A stretch of DNA of 64,000 nucleotides from Solirubrobacter ginsenosidimutans (GTDB taxonomy: Bacteria; Actinomycetota; Thermoleophilia; Solirubrobacterales; Solirubrobacteraceae), in NCBI RefSeq assembly GCF_027587205.1, contig NZ_JAPDOD010000002.1:434001-498000 (forward strand), written 5' to 3'. Below are positions 45,340-53,091 of the stretch, piece by piece. The first letter of the stretch is position 1, and every line of letters starts with the position of its first letter. The translations under genes were made by a program, and so were the position numbers. The notes below the pieces were generated by a model. That model saw only the letters and a list, made by a program, of their open reading frames with translations, had not been told where the DNA came from and made no database searches.

Positions 45340-45803
45340 CGCTGCCGGTAGGCCCTGTTGCGGGCGGAACCAAGCTATACAGGCGAATCCCTCCGAGTTG
45401 GCTGACCCCGGACGAGGACCGGGGGTGCCGAAGGATCTCGAGCGCCGCGTTCAGGGACAAAGAGGCATCGATCTTCCTGGCCGACGTTCTTGATCAACTA
45501 AAGAAGGACCCATCGGACATCCTCGTCGGCAGCCATGCCGGTGACTACCTCGTTTCGGTCACGGCCGACGATGCCTTCGAGTTCGAGCAAGAGGTGAAGC
45601 GCTCGCCGGTCGAAGGAGTCGCGGAGGGCGATGTTCAACAGGCGCACGGCGAGGTCTCCGGGTCAAAGGAGAAGAAATTCGACGGTGTCCGGGTGAAGCA
45701 TCACCTGTGTCGACGGGCACTCTGGGTCGTCGCCCCCGATGACGCCTGTCCAGATGCTCAGGGAGGAACTGGTGGACCTTCCGGGTCTGCCGACCGGCGT
45801 TGA
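45336..45803 (+). CDS. unknown protein, cargo gene 3
   Basis: 155 residues, ATG overlapping the gene 2 stop by four bases. The N-terminal half ('KLYRRIPPSWLTPDEDRGCRRISSAAFRD' region, then 'LADVLDQL') looks like a compact conserved domain. The last 30 residues are low-complexity and may be an out-of-family extension. Function unknown; it always shares transcription with genes 1 and 2 here. Confidence 0.55.
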   Translation: MTLPVGPVAGGTKLYRRIPPSWLTPDEDRGCRRISSAAFRDKEASIFLADVLDQLKKDPSDILVGSHAGDYLVSVTADDAFEFEQEVKRSPVEGVAEGDVQQAHGEVSGSKEKKFDGVRVKHHLCRRALWVVAPDDACPDAQGGTGGPSGSADRR

Positions 45804-45854
45804 CGTGAGCGGGTGGCGAACCGAGGTCTGCACGGCTGGCCATCCTGCGCCGTC

Positions 45855-46298
45855 CTATGGACTGATGCGGATGCCGTCGTGTGCTCGCACGGCGGGGCGC
45901 AGGTCGAGAGTAAGCGCATCGAGGAGGCGTGCGCTGTATGCGTCCGACATTCTCCGCATCAGCTCCTCCGGTCTGAGCCAATCGACCTCTGCGGCTTCGT
46001 CGCTGGCGCGTGCCGTCCCGGCGATGACATCGCACCGAAACACGAGGGCGACAATGCCACGGATCATGTTCTTGTAGACGCCGGTGAGCGCGAGTGGTCT
46101 GATGTCAAGACCCGTCTCCTCGTGGACCTCCCGAACGAGTCCGTCGGTGATCGATTCGTCGAGTTCGAGGACTCCGCCGGGTGGTTCCCAGTTGCCGTTG
46201 TCGGCGCGGCGGATGACGAGGAAGCGGCCTTGGTCGTCGAGGATGGCGGCGGCGACGCTGACGGAGTGTCTGGGGGGCTCGTTGGGGTCGGTGGCCAT
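45855..46298 (-). CDS. Nudix hydrolase of the element
   Basis: 147 residues with a complete Nudix box 'GGVLELDESITDGLVREVHEETG' region (GX5EX7REVXEEXG). AICEs such as pSAM2 carry a Nudix protein (Pif/Pra region) involved in element control, and the position next to the GntR gene fits. Divergent from the GntR gene, with the GntR operator between the starts. Confidence 0.85.
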   Translation of the reverse strand: MATDPNEPPRHSVSVAAAILDDQGRFLVIRRADNGNWEPPGGVLELDESITDGLVREVHEETGLDIRPLALTGVYKNMIRGIVALVFRCDVIAGTARASDEAAEVDWLRPEELMRRMSDAYSARLLDALTLDLRPAVRAHDGIRISP

Positions 46299-46308
46299 GG
46301 GTACGATC

Positions 46309-46322
46309 CTCGTCTAGACGAG
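46309..46322. promoter_or_regulatory. GntR operator 1
   Basis: CTCGTCTAGACGAG is a perfect 14-bp palindrome containing the GntR consensus GT-N-TA-N-AC. It lies in the gap between the divergent Nudix and GntR genes and would serve autoregulation. Confidence 0.75.
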
Positions 46323-46336
46323 TGTAGGTCTTGCGT

Positions 46337-47110
46337 GTGCTGACGGCTATCGACCCAACGAGTGATCGCCCGGTCTTCAAGCAGATCGCTGATGGTCTGC
46401 GGTCGGAGATTCTCGGCGGGGAGCTTGAGGCGGGCGCGCGGATGCCCAGCGAGCAGGAGCTGATGAATCGGCTCCACGTGGCGCGGGGCACGGTGCGCGA
46501 CGCGATGGATCTCTTGCGGGCCGAAGGTCTGGTGCGGACTGAGCACGGGCGGGGGAGTTTCGTGCGCGATCGGCCGCCGGTTCGCCGGGTCGCGCACGAC
46601 CGGTTTGCCCGCCGGCATCGTGACCGTGGCCAGGCGGCCTATCTTGCCGAGCTAGAAGCGGAGGGCCGGCGGCCGGAGGTCCAGGTGTTGGAGATCGCGC
46701 GGGTGAAGGTGCCCGACGAAGTCGCGGTGTGGCTGCAGTTGGCGATCGGCGCCGAGGTCGTGATTCGCCGGCGGCGATATCTCGCGGATAGCGAGCCGAT
46801 GGAATTGGCGACGTCGTACATCCCGCTCGACCTTGCCGAAGGCACCGCGATCGAGGACCCGAACACGGGACCCGGCGGCATCTACGCTCGCCTCGAGGAG
46901 CGAGGGCACGAGCTGAAGCGCTTCTCGGAGGAGGTCTCCTCGCGGATGCCGACGAGCGACGAGGTCCGGGCGCTAGTGCTGCAACCCGGGGTGCCCGTGT
47001 TTCGCGTGGTGCGGGTCGCGTACGACACGAACGAGCGGCCGGTTGAGGCGTGCGACACGGTGATGGCGGCCGATCGCTACGTGCTCAGCTACGAGCTGCC
47101 TGCGCGCTGA
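46337..47110 (+). CDS. GntR/HutC-type repressor (KorSA-like)
   Basis: About 257 residues: winged helix at 10-75 ('RPVFKQIADGLRSEILGGELEAGARMPSEQELMNRLHVARGTVRDAMDLLRAEG' region) and a UbiC-type effector domain at about 100-250 ending 'CDTVMAADRYVLSYELP'. In AICEs the GntR-type KorSA represses replication and transfer genes. Start chosen at the GTG 46337; a TTG two codons upstream is possible. Confidence 0.88.
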   Translation: MLTAIDPTSDRPVFKQIADGLRSEILGGELEAGARMPSEQELMNRLHVARGTVRDAMDLLRAEGLVRTEHGRGSFVRDRPPVRRVAHDRFARRHRDRGQAAYLAELEAEGRRPEVQVLEIARVKVPDEVAVWLQLAIGAEVVIRRRRYLADSEPMELATSYIPLDLAEGTAIEDPNTGPGGIYARLEERGHELKRFSEEVSSRMPTSDEVRALVLQPGVPVFRVVRVAYDTNERPVEACDTVMAADRYVLSYELPAR

Positions 47111-47177
47111 GCGGCGCGCGATCGTCTCTGCGCTGACCTGAGGCGTTGACACGTCCGCGAGCGTGCGTACTCTCCTA

Positions 47178-47191
47178 CTCGTCTATACGAG
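47178..47191. promoter_or_regulatory. GntR operator 2, before the transfer operon
   Basis: CTCGTCTATACGAG differs from operator 1 at one central base and extends to a TA-flanked 18-bp near-palindrome (47176-47193). It lies 21 bases upstream of the first gene of the rep-transfer operon. Confidence 0.75.
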
Positions 47192-47211
47192 TAGTCGACT
47201 AAGGGAGTCGC

Positions 47212-47553
47212 ATGCGTCTACCGATCGACACGAGCCGGTTGCAGTTCCTGGTGGTCGCTGCAGCTGAGCCGCTGAAGCAGTACGAGGAGGGCAAGCCGCG
47301 TGAGGCGTGGGCGCCGCGGGTGGACACCAACGGCGAGGTGCTGTGGCGGGTGCAGTTGGTTGCGCTCGGTGATGGTGAGGCGGAGATCATCCGCGTCTCG
47401 CTGCCGGGTGACCCGGCGGTGACGCAGGGCGAGATGGTGCGCGTCGAGGGGATGACGGCGCAGGCTTGGGAGATGGAGGGCCGCAACGGCATGGCGTTCC
47501 GCGCCGCCGCGATTCGCCCGCTGCGGACCGGCGGTGAGAAGGCGGCGGCGTGA
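47212..47553 (+). CDS. SCO3933-family regulatory protein
   Basis: 113 residues, ATG preceded by AAGGGAG. The pattern 'DTSRLQFLVVAAAEPLKQYEEGKPREAW', 'VSLPGDPAVTQGEMVRVEGMTAQAWEMEGRNGMAFRA' matches the SCO3933-type proteins that precede the FtsK-like gene in actinobacterial elements. Exact function unknown. Overlaps the next start by four bases. Confidence 0.8.
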   Translation: MRLPIDTSRLQFLVVAAAEPLKQYEEGKPREAWAPRVDTNGEVLWRVQLVALGDGEAEIIRVSLPGDPAVTQGEMVRVEGMTAQAWEMEGRNGMAFRAAAIRPLRTGGEKAAA

Positions 47554-48905
47554 TGACCGGGGAACTGAGCCGGTCGCGGCCGCGCCGGGATCGTCGAAAC
47601 GAGGAGCTGTTCGCGCGGGTGGCCGGGGTGCTCGGTGCGCTGTGGCGGTTGCGGCTCGAGCTCGGCCTGGTGGCGTCGCTCGTATGCGGCCAGCTGGTGC
47701 TCGCGGGCCTGGTCGGCGACGTCGCCGCGGTGGTCCTCGTGATCGCGCTCGCGGCGGGGTTGCTGGCGATCCCGGTCGTTCGTCGCTGGCTGCTGTGGGC
47801 GCTGCGTGCTGCGCGGGTGCGTCGGGCGTGGTGGCGAGCGTGGACGGACTGCGAGCTGCCGCGCGTGCGCGCTGGTCGGGTGAGCGCCATTCCCGCGGGC
47901 GAGCTCGTGCGCGTGCGTGCGTCGCGCGGGTCGTCTCTTGAAGCGGTGGAGAATCGTGCCGAAGAGCTGGCGGTGTGCCTGCAGGTGCGTGAGGTCCGGA
48001 TCGCCCGCGACGCCGACAATGCGGCGACGGGGACGGTGACGCTGGTGCGGCGCGACCCGCTGGCCGGCATGAAGTCGGTCCCGTGGCGATGCCGCGACGC
48101 TGAGGAGCTGTCGTTGTGGGAGCCGATCCCTGTCGGTGTCGATGAGCTCGGCGAGACCGTGACGGTGTGCCTGCCTGAGCGCAACGTGCTGCTGGGCGGC
48201 GAGCCGGGCGCGGGCAAGAGCGCGGCGCTCTCGATCCTCGTCGCGACCGCGGCGCTGGACCCGGGCGTGCGGTTGTGGCTGTTGGACGGCAAGCTGGTCG
48301 AGCTGTCGGTCTGGGCGCCGTGCGCGCAGCGGCTCGCCGGACCCGACATCGACGAGGCGATCGCGCTGCTTCGCGAGTTGCGGGAGGAGATGGAGGCGCG
48401 CTACAGGGAGCTGCTCGCCCGTGGTCAGCGCAAGATCGCGCGCGAGGACGGCCTGGCGCTGCACCTGGTGGCGTGCGATGAGCTGGCGTTCTATCTCGGC
48501 TGCGAGGATCGAAAGAAGCAGCGCGAGTTCGCCGAGCTGCTGCGCGATCTCGTCGCCCGCGGCCGCGCGGCCGGCGTGATCGTCTGTGCTGCCACCCAGA
48601 AGCCCGCGTCCGACGTGGTGCCCTCGGCGCTGCGTGATCTGTTCGGGTTCCGGCTGGCGCTGCGCTGCAACACGCCGCAGGCCTCGGACACAATCCTCGG
48701 ACAAGGCTGGGCGACGCTCGGGCACAACGCGGCGACGATCTCCCCCGGCCAACGCGGCGTCGGGTTGCTGCTGGCCGAGGACGGCACGCCGGTCCGCCTG
48801 CGCGGCTTCCATCTCACCGACGGCGACGTCGACGAGCTGGCCGGTCGTGCCGCGGCGCTGCGAGCCGACGACTGGTTGACCGCGGCTGAGGAGACGACGC
48901 GATGA
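47550..48905 (+). CDS. FtsK/SpoIIIE-like DNA transfer ATPase (TraSA/TraB-like)
   Basis: 451 residues. Two N-terminal membrane helices (about 45-80) anchor the protein. The motor domain has Walker A 'GGEPGAGKSAAL' (about residue 218), 'LWLLDGKLVELSVW' and Walker B 'VACDELAFYLG'. In actinomycete elements this single protein moves double-stranded DNA between mycelial cells or hyphae. Coupled to the next gene by a four-base overlap. Confidence 0.92.
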   Translation: MMTGELSRSRPRRDRRNEELFARVAGVLGALWRLRLELGLVASLVCGQLVLAGLVGDVAAVVLVIALAAGLLAIPVVRRWLLWALRAARVRRAWWRAWTDCELPRVRAGRVSAIPAGELVRVRASRGSSLEAVENRAEELAVCLQVREVRIARDADNAATGTVTLVRRDPLAGMKSVPWRCRDAEELSLWEPIPVGVDELGETVTVCLPERNVLLGGEPGAGKSAALSILVATAALDPGVRLWLLDGKLVELSVWAPCAQRLAGPDIDEAIALLRELREEMEARYRELLARGQRKIAREDGLALHLVACDELAFYLGCEDRKKQREFAELLRDLVARGRAAGVIVCAATQKPASDVVPSALRDLFGFRLALRCNTPQASDTILGQGWATLGHNAATISPGQRGVGLLLAEDGTPVRLRGFHLTDGDVDELAGRAAALRADDWLTAAEETTR

Positions 48906-49246
48906 GTGGGCCGCGTGAGGTCATCGAGGCGCTCGGTCGCGCGGACGCGGCCACGATCAGCCACCTCGCCCAGCACGGCCCGACCAACGCGCTGACGATC
49001 AGCCAGGCGTGCGAGATCAGCCGGCCCGGCGCGCGGGCGCGGCTGGTGAAGCTCCATCTCGGCGGCGTGGTCGCGCTTGAGGATCGCTACACCCGTCGCT
49101 TCCGGGGCGGCGTCGACGATCGCTTCTTCCTGGACCCCGACGCACTGCGTTACGCGGCGCGCTGGCTGGACGCGCTCGCCGCTCGCGCCGAACGGGCGAA
49201 TCGGCTCGGGGCGATCGTGCCGCTCGCTGGAGGGCGGTCGCGATGA
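48902..49246 (+). CDS. small winged-helix-like protein of the element
   Basis: 114 residues. The middle 'ISHLAQHGPTNALTISQACEISRPGARARLVKLHLGGVVAL' looks like a MarR-type winged helix. Between the transfer ATPase and Rep, where AICEs often carry small accessory (Spd-like) genes. Function unknown. Confidence 0.6.
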   Translation: MSGPREVIEALGRADAATISHLAQHGPTNALTISQACEISRPGARARLVKLHLGGVVALEDRYTRRFRGGVDDRFFLDPDALRYAARWLDALAARAERANRLGAIVPLAGGRSR

Positions 49247-49467
49247 ATCGCGATCGCCGTTCCCCCGATCGCGGTCCATACCGCCTTCGCCTGCCGCCCG
49301 GTTTGGAGAGCCGCCGCGCTTCGCGTTGGATCGATCTCGACGAGGTCGCTCCGTGGGTCGTGGCCGATGTCCGCGCTTGGCCGCGGAGCGTCGAGGACCG
49401 CCTGATCGCGGTCCGCATGGGCATCAGCCTCGCCCAGGTACGAGCCGTCCGCAGGACTCGTTCGTGA
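49243..49467 (+). CDS. small protein of the element
   Basis: 74 residues, rich in Arg and Trp; 'SVEDRLIAVRMGISLAQVRAVRR' at the C-terminus could form a helix-turn-helix. Start and stop overlap both neighbours, so it belongs to the operon. Unknown function. Confidence 0.5.
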   Translation: MNRDRRSPDRGPYRLRLPPGLESRRASRWIDLDEVAPWVVADVRAWPRSVEDRLIAVRMGISLAQVRAVRRTRS

Positions 49468-50924
49468 CCCCTGGGCTCGCAGCTGGCGAGGGGTTCACGC
49501 CCGAGTTGCTCGTCGAGCTGGCCGAGCGCGCCGGGCAGCCCGACTTCCCGAGGTTGGAGAAGCAACTCAGGTCGACCGGCTACTGCGCGCGACCGGTGCG
49601 GCTGAAGGGCCACACCGAGGTCTGCGGCGAAGACGGCCGCTGGCGCTCGACCTGGTCGACGGCGACCGAGCCTGACGGCGTGCTCAGGAAGGCGTGCGGG
49701 AACCGGCGCGAGGCGATCTGCCCGGCGTGCGCGGAGCGCTACCGGCAGGACGCGTATCACCTGATCGCGGCCGGGCTACGCGGCGGCAAGGGGGTGCCCG
49801 ACTCCGTCAGCGCGCATCCGATGATCTTCGCGACGCTGACGGCGCCCAGCTTCGGCCCCGTCCACACCCGCGTGCTCGGCGCAGACGGCCGGCCGAAGCG
49901 TTGCCGACCGCGACGCGACGCGCCCGTCTGCCCACACGGTGAGTCGTTGAGCTGCACCGCCGTCCACGACGAGGGCGACGAGTGCCTCGGCGCGGCCCTG
50001 TGCCGCGAGTGCTTCGAATACGACCGCGCGCTGCTGTGGAACAGCCTGCTCGGCGAGCTCTGGCGCCGCACGACGATCTACCTGCCGCGCAAGCTCGCCC
50101 AACGCCTCGGGATCACGCAGAAGCGGCTCAAGCAGCTCGTGCGCGCCGCCTACGTCAAGGTCGCTGAGTACCAGCAGCGCGGCCTGGTGCATGTGCACGT
50201 CGTGATCCGCCTCGACGAGGCGCTGCCCACTTACCGGCGCGACGTCATCCGCGCGCCCGATCACCGCTTCACGGTCGAGCTGCTCGAGCACGCGCTCCGC
50301 GCTGCGGCGGCCGCGGTCACCGTGCCCGTCCCGGCCGAGGCCGGCGGCGGCTTCGTCCGCTGGGGCGCGCAGCTCGACGTCCAGCACATCGGCGCAAACG
50401 AAGCGGGCCGCTGCGCCGGATACCTCGCCAAGTACGCCACCAAGGCGACCGAGCAGGCCGGCGGCGTCCTGCATCGCGTGAGCGAGCACGAGGTCGACGA
50501 GCTCGCCGTGTCACCGCACGTGCGCGAGTACCTGCGGCATGCGTTCGCGCTCGACGTCCAGGTCGCCGACCGCAAGCTCGCGCGCAATGCGCACGCCTTC
50601 GGCTACCGCGGCCACTGCCTGACCAAGTCGCGGCGCTATTCGACGACGTTCAAGCAGTTGCGCGCCGACCGCGAGGCGTTCGTGCACGCGCAGATCCTCG
50701 CCCGCTCGCGCGACGCGGCGCAGCTCGCGATCGCCGCGGCCGCGCCCGATCGGCGCCGCGGCGTCTACGCGTTCGACGGCCAGGGGCACTTCACAACCCT
50801 TCAAGGTCTGCTGGCCGAGAAAGGGCGTGCGCGAGAGCGAGAGATGCGCCGGATCGCCCGCGAAGAGCTGTGCGACCAACCACCCACCCGAAGGGAGCAC
50901 CCATGCCAGACCCCGCAGCGATGA
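49464..50924 (+). CDS. replication initiator (RepSA-like, HUH family)
   Basis: About 486 residues. Cysteine-rich N-terminal zinc-binding part ('CGNRREAICPACAERYRQDA', 'CLGAALCREC') followed by the HUH motif 'GLVHVHVVIRL' and a candidate catalytic tyrosine in 'GYLAKYATKATE'. This is the rolling-circle replication initiator pattern of pSAM2-type elements. Start at the GTG overlapping the upstream stop; the longer frame upstream is not homologous. Confidence 0.88.
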   Translation: MTPGLAAGEGFTPELLVELAERAGQPDFPRLEKQLRSTGYCARPVRLKGHTEVCGEDGRWRSTWSTATEPDGVLRKACGNRREAICPACAERYRQDAYHLIAAGLRGGKGVPDSVSAHPMIFATLTAPSFGPVHTRVLGADGRPKRCRPRRDAPVCPHGESLSCTAVHDEGDECLGAALCRECFEYDRALLWNSLLGELWRRTTIYLPRKLAQRLGITQKRLKQLVRAAYVKVAEYQQRGLVHVHVVIRLDEALPTYRRDVIRAPDHRFTVELLEHALRAAAAAVTVPVPAEAGGGFVRWGAQLDVQHIGANEAGRCAGYLAKYATKATEQAGGVLHRVSEHEVDELAVSPHVREYLRHAFALDVQVADRKLARNAHAFGYRGHCLTKSRRYSTTFKQLRADREAFVHAQILARSRDAAQLAIAAAAPDRRRGVYAFDGQGHFTTLQGLLAEKGRAREREMRRIAREELCDQPPTRREHPCQTPQR

Positions 50925-51127
50925 CCGCTGCCGCAACGGCCGAGTTCGAGCCGTTCCTGACCGCCCGCGAGGTCGCCGAGCGACTCCGCATCGCCCCATG
51001 CACGGTCCTTCGCTACTTCGACGAGGGCGTCCTGCCGGGCCGGCGGTTGCGTGTCGGCCCGCGGCGGCCGGTGCGGTTCCGCTGGAGCGAGATCGAGGCG
51101 GTGCTGCTCTCCGAAGGTCCGCAATGA
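50903..51127 (+). CDS. excisionase (MerR/HTH_17-like)
   Basis: 74 residues with 'LTAREVAERLRIAPCTVLRYFDEGVLPGRRL', a single excisionase-type helix-turn-helix. ATG preceded by AAGGGAG inside the end of rep. Its stop overlaps the integrase start, so excision genes are co-translated. Confidence 0.88.
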   Translation: MPDPAAMTAAATAEFEPFLTAREVAERLRIAPCTVLRYFDEGVLPGRRLRVGPRRPVRFRWSEIEAVLLSEGPQ

Positions 51128-52230
51128 GCGGCCGCATCCGGACGGGCGAGATCAAGCGCACTACCGGCGGCTGGGCGATCCGCTATCGCGACGCGCGGGG
51201 ACACCGCAAACAGCGCGGCGGCTTCAGGACCAAGGGCGAGGCGAAGCTCGCGCTCGACGACGAGCTGCGGAAGGCGCGCCTCGGCCCGCTCTACCGCCCG
51301 GACGTGACGCTGCAGCAGCTCGTCGACGCGTTCCTGGACCAGTACCAGGGCGCGCCTGCGAGTAAGAGCTGGCTCAGCCACTACCTCGTCAAGGCGACCG
51401 ACGCGTTCGGCGATCAGGCGATCGGCGACCTGAACGCGCTCGACGTCTCGCGCTGGCGGGCGAAGATGCCCGAGACGATGCGCCACGGTGCGCATAGAGC
51501 GCTTCGGCAGGTTCTTGCGTCGGCGGTCCGCTGGCAGTGGATCGAGCGCAACGTCGCGCTCGACGTGAAGAACCCGCAGCACCCGAAGGCTGAGTTCGTC
51601 CCGTTCGAGACTTGGGATGAGGTCGACGGCGTCGCGGCAGAGCTCGGCCCGTTCGGGCCGATCGCGGTCTTCTGCGTGGGCACCGGCGTGCGGCCTGAGG
51701 AAGCCTTCGGCGCCGACTGGAGCGACGTCGACTTGAAGGCCGGCGTGTTCACGATCCGGCGCGCGTACGCCAAGGGCACGCTCAAGACCTACGCGAAGAC
51801 GGTGCGCTCGCGGCGGCGGGTCCCGATCCGCGCGAAGGTGATCGCGAGTCTGGAGACGGTGCAGCACCGCGAGGGGATCCTGTTCCCTGCGGCGGAGGGT
51901 GGGCGGATCGACATCAACAACTGGCGCAGCCGCGAGTGGACGCCTGCGCTGAAGGCGGCCGGCGTCGAGCATCGCCGCATCTACGACATGCGCCACACCT
52001 TCGCGACGTGGAGCCTCGCGGCGGGCATGAGCATCTTCACCCTCGCCCGCCGGATGGGCACGAGCGTGCCGGTGATCGACGCGACGTACGGCCACCTGGC
52101 GATCGACGCAGACGGCAACGACCGCGAGCTGCTCGACGCCTACGACGAATCCAAAGGGCACGTAGTGGGCACGGAAGACGGCGACGAGCCGGACTCGAAC
52201 CGCCCCGAGAACGACGAAACCGCGCCGTAG
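51124..52230 (+). CDS. tyrosine integrase of the element
   Basis: 368 residues: N-terminal arm-binding and SAM-like domains to about 165, then the catalytic domain with Arg in 'GTGVRPEEA', 'RIYDMRHTFATW' (box II; Tyr at the usual first His, common in this group) and nucleophile Tyr in 'DATYGHLAID'. It ends 18 bases before the tRNA 3' end, where an integrase for this site is expected. Confidence 0.93.
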   Translation: MSGRIRTGEIKRTTGGWAIRYRDARGHRKQRGGFRTKGEAKLALDDELRKARLGPLYRPDVTLQQLVDAFLDQYQGAPASKSWLSHYLVKATDAFGDQAIGDLNALDVSRWRAKMPETMRHGAHRALRQVLASAVRWQWIERNVALDVKNPQHPKAEFVPFETWDEVDGVAAELGPFGPIAVFCVGTGVRPEEAFGADWSDVDLKAGVFTIRRAYAKGTLKTYAKTVRSRRRVPIRAKVIASLETVQHREGILFPAAEGGRIDINNWRSREWTPALKAAGVEHRRIYDMRHTFATWSLAAGMSIFTLARRMGTSVPVIDATYGHLAIDADGNDRELLDAYDESKGHVVGTEDGDEPDSNRPENDETAP

Positions 52231-52237
52231 CGCGGTT
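52218..52237 (-). terminator. element-supplied hairpin after tRNA-Val
   Basis: Perfect eight-base arms (AACCGCGC and GCGCGGTT) with a four-base loop that contains the integrase stop, followed on the minus strand by TCGTCGTTCT. It probably replaces the tRNA terminator displaced by integration. Confidence 0.45.
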
Positions 52238-52245
52238 CGAAGACG

Positions 52246-52289
52246 ATGGGCGCGGCGGGTTTCGAACCTGCGACCTCTCGCGTGTGAAG
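52246..52289. repeat. attachment site, right copy (within tRNA-Val)
   Basis: Identical to 43188-43231 over 44 bases; covers tRNA positions 30-71 and two flanking bases. Confidence 0.9.
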
Positions 52290-52318
52290 CGAGCGCTCTC
52301 CCACTGAGCTACGCGCCC
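52248..52318 (-). tRNA. tRNA-Val (anticodon CAC)
   Basis: 71 bases on the minus strand. Acceptor arms GGGCGCG/CGCGCCC pair fully, the anticodon stem is CTCGC/GCGAG around loop TTCACAC, and the T-loop is TTCGAAA. One A-C mismatch is present in the T-stem. CCA is not encoded. It reads GTG codons. Confidence 0.93.
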
Positions 52319-52335
52319 TCAGGGGACACAGGAGT

Positions 52336-53091
52336 CTAGCGGCGGAACCAGCCGCGTTTGCGCGGTTGCGCGTCCGCGAATGGCGGCGGAGGAAGCGGGC
52401 GGCCTTCGAGGATCGCGGCCGGGACGGCGGTCGTCATCCATTCGCCGCGCACGGGATCGACGGCGGCGACCGCTTCGCGCAGGGAGGCGCGGCCGCCGCC
52501 GGCGCGGTGCAGGTCGCCCGCGATGACGTGGGCGTTGCCGTCGGCGATCAGGCGCTGGGCGAGCTTGCCCGCGCGCCCGCCGCCCACGACGGAGGCGGCG
52601 GTCACCTGGACCAGTACGTCGCCGTCGACCAGTCGCAGCAGTCGCGCCGCGTCCTGCTGGAAGGAGCGGTTGCGTTCCGGGTGGGCGAGCAGGACGCGGA
52701 AGCCGCGGACGCGGATCTTGAACAGGAGGTCCTCGAAGATCGGCGGGAGTTCGCCGTAGGGCGTCTCGACCAGCAGATCTGTGCCCCGCCCTCCATAGGA
52801 CGCCGACCGCAAGTCCTCGTCGGTCGCGCTCTGCGCCCACAACACGTCGACCTCGCCGCCGGAGACCACCCGCAGCCCCACGCCCGCCGCGTCCAACGCA
52901 GCCTGCAACACGCCCACGTGCGAGGCCAGGTCAGCGACCTGGATCGCGGGGTAGTCGGCGCGCAGGTGGGGGGTCGCGGCCATGACCGTCACCCCGTTCG
53001 ACACCGCCTCGCGCGCCAACGCGATCGCCGCCTCGAGGTCGGGCGAACCGTCGTCGAGCCCTGGCAGCAGGTGCGAGTGGAGGTCGATCAC
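52336..53091 (-). CDS. CpsB/YwqE-type PHP tyrosine phosphatase
   Basis: 251 residues of the PHP family: 'DLHSHLLPGLDDG' at the N-terminus, 'ATPHLRADY', 'ETPYGELPP' and 'AHPERN' are metal-binding segments. Such phosphatases dephosphorylate the BY-kinase that controls capsule or exopolysaccharide export. Its natural partner, the Wzz/kinase protein, lies at 61207. Overlaps the flippase gene stop by four bases. Confidence 0.9.
   Translation of the reverse strand: MIDLHSHLLPGLDDGSPDLEAAIALAREAVSNGVTVMAATPHLRADYPAIQVADLASHVGVLQAALDAAGVGLRVVSGGEVDVLWAQSATDEDLRSASYGGRGTDLLVETPYGELPPIFEDLLFKIRVRGFRVLLAHPERNRSFQQDAARLLRLVDGDVLVQVTAASVVGGGRAGKLAQRLIADGNAHVIAGDLHRAGGGRASLREAVAAVDPVRGEWMTTAVPAAILEGRPLPPPPFADAQPRKRGWFRR

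Larger units (their letters stand above)
43188..52289. mobile_element. AICE-type integrative and conjugative element in tRNA-Val
   Basis: About 9.06 kb of DNA lies between two perfect 44-bp direct repeats. The right repeat is the 3' part of an intact tRNA-Val gene. Inside, from right to left, are integrase, excisionase, HUH-type replication initiator, two small genes, an FtsK-like transfer ATPase, an SCO3933-like regulator, a GntR-type repressor and a Nudix gene, followed by cargo. This is the pSAM2-like actinomycete integrative and conjugative element plan, with replication and double-strand DNA transfer functions. All core genes look intact, so excision is plausible. The left 2 kb has visibly lower GC than its surroundings. 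Confidence 0.88.
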
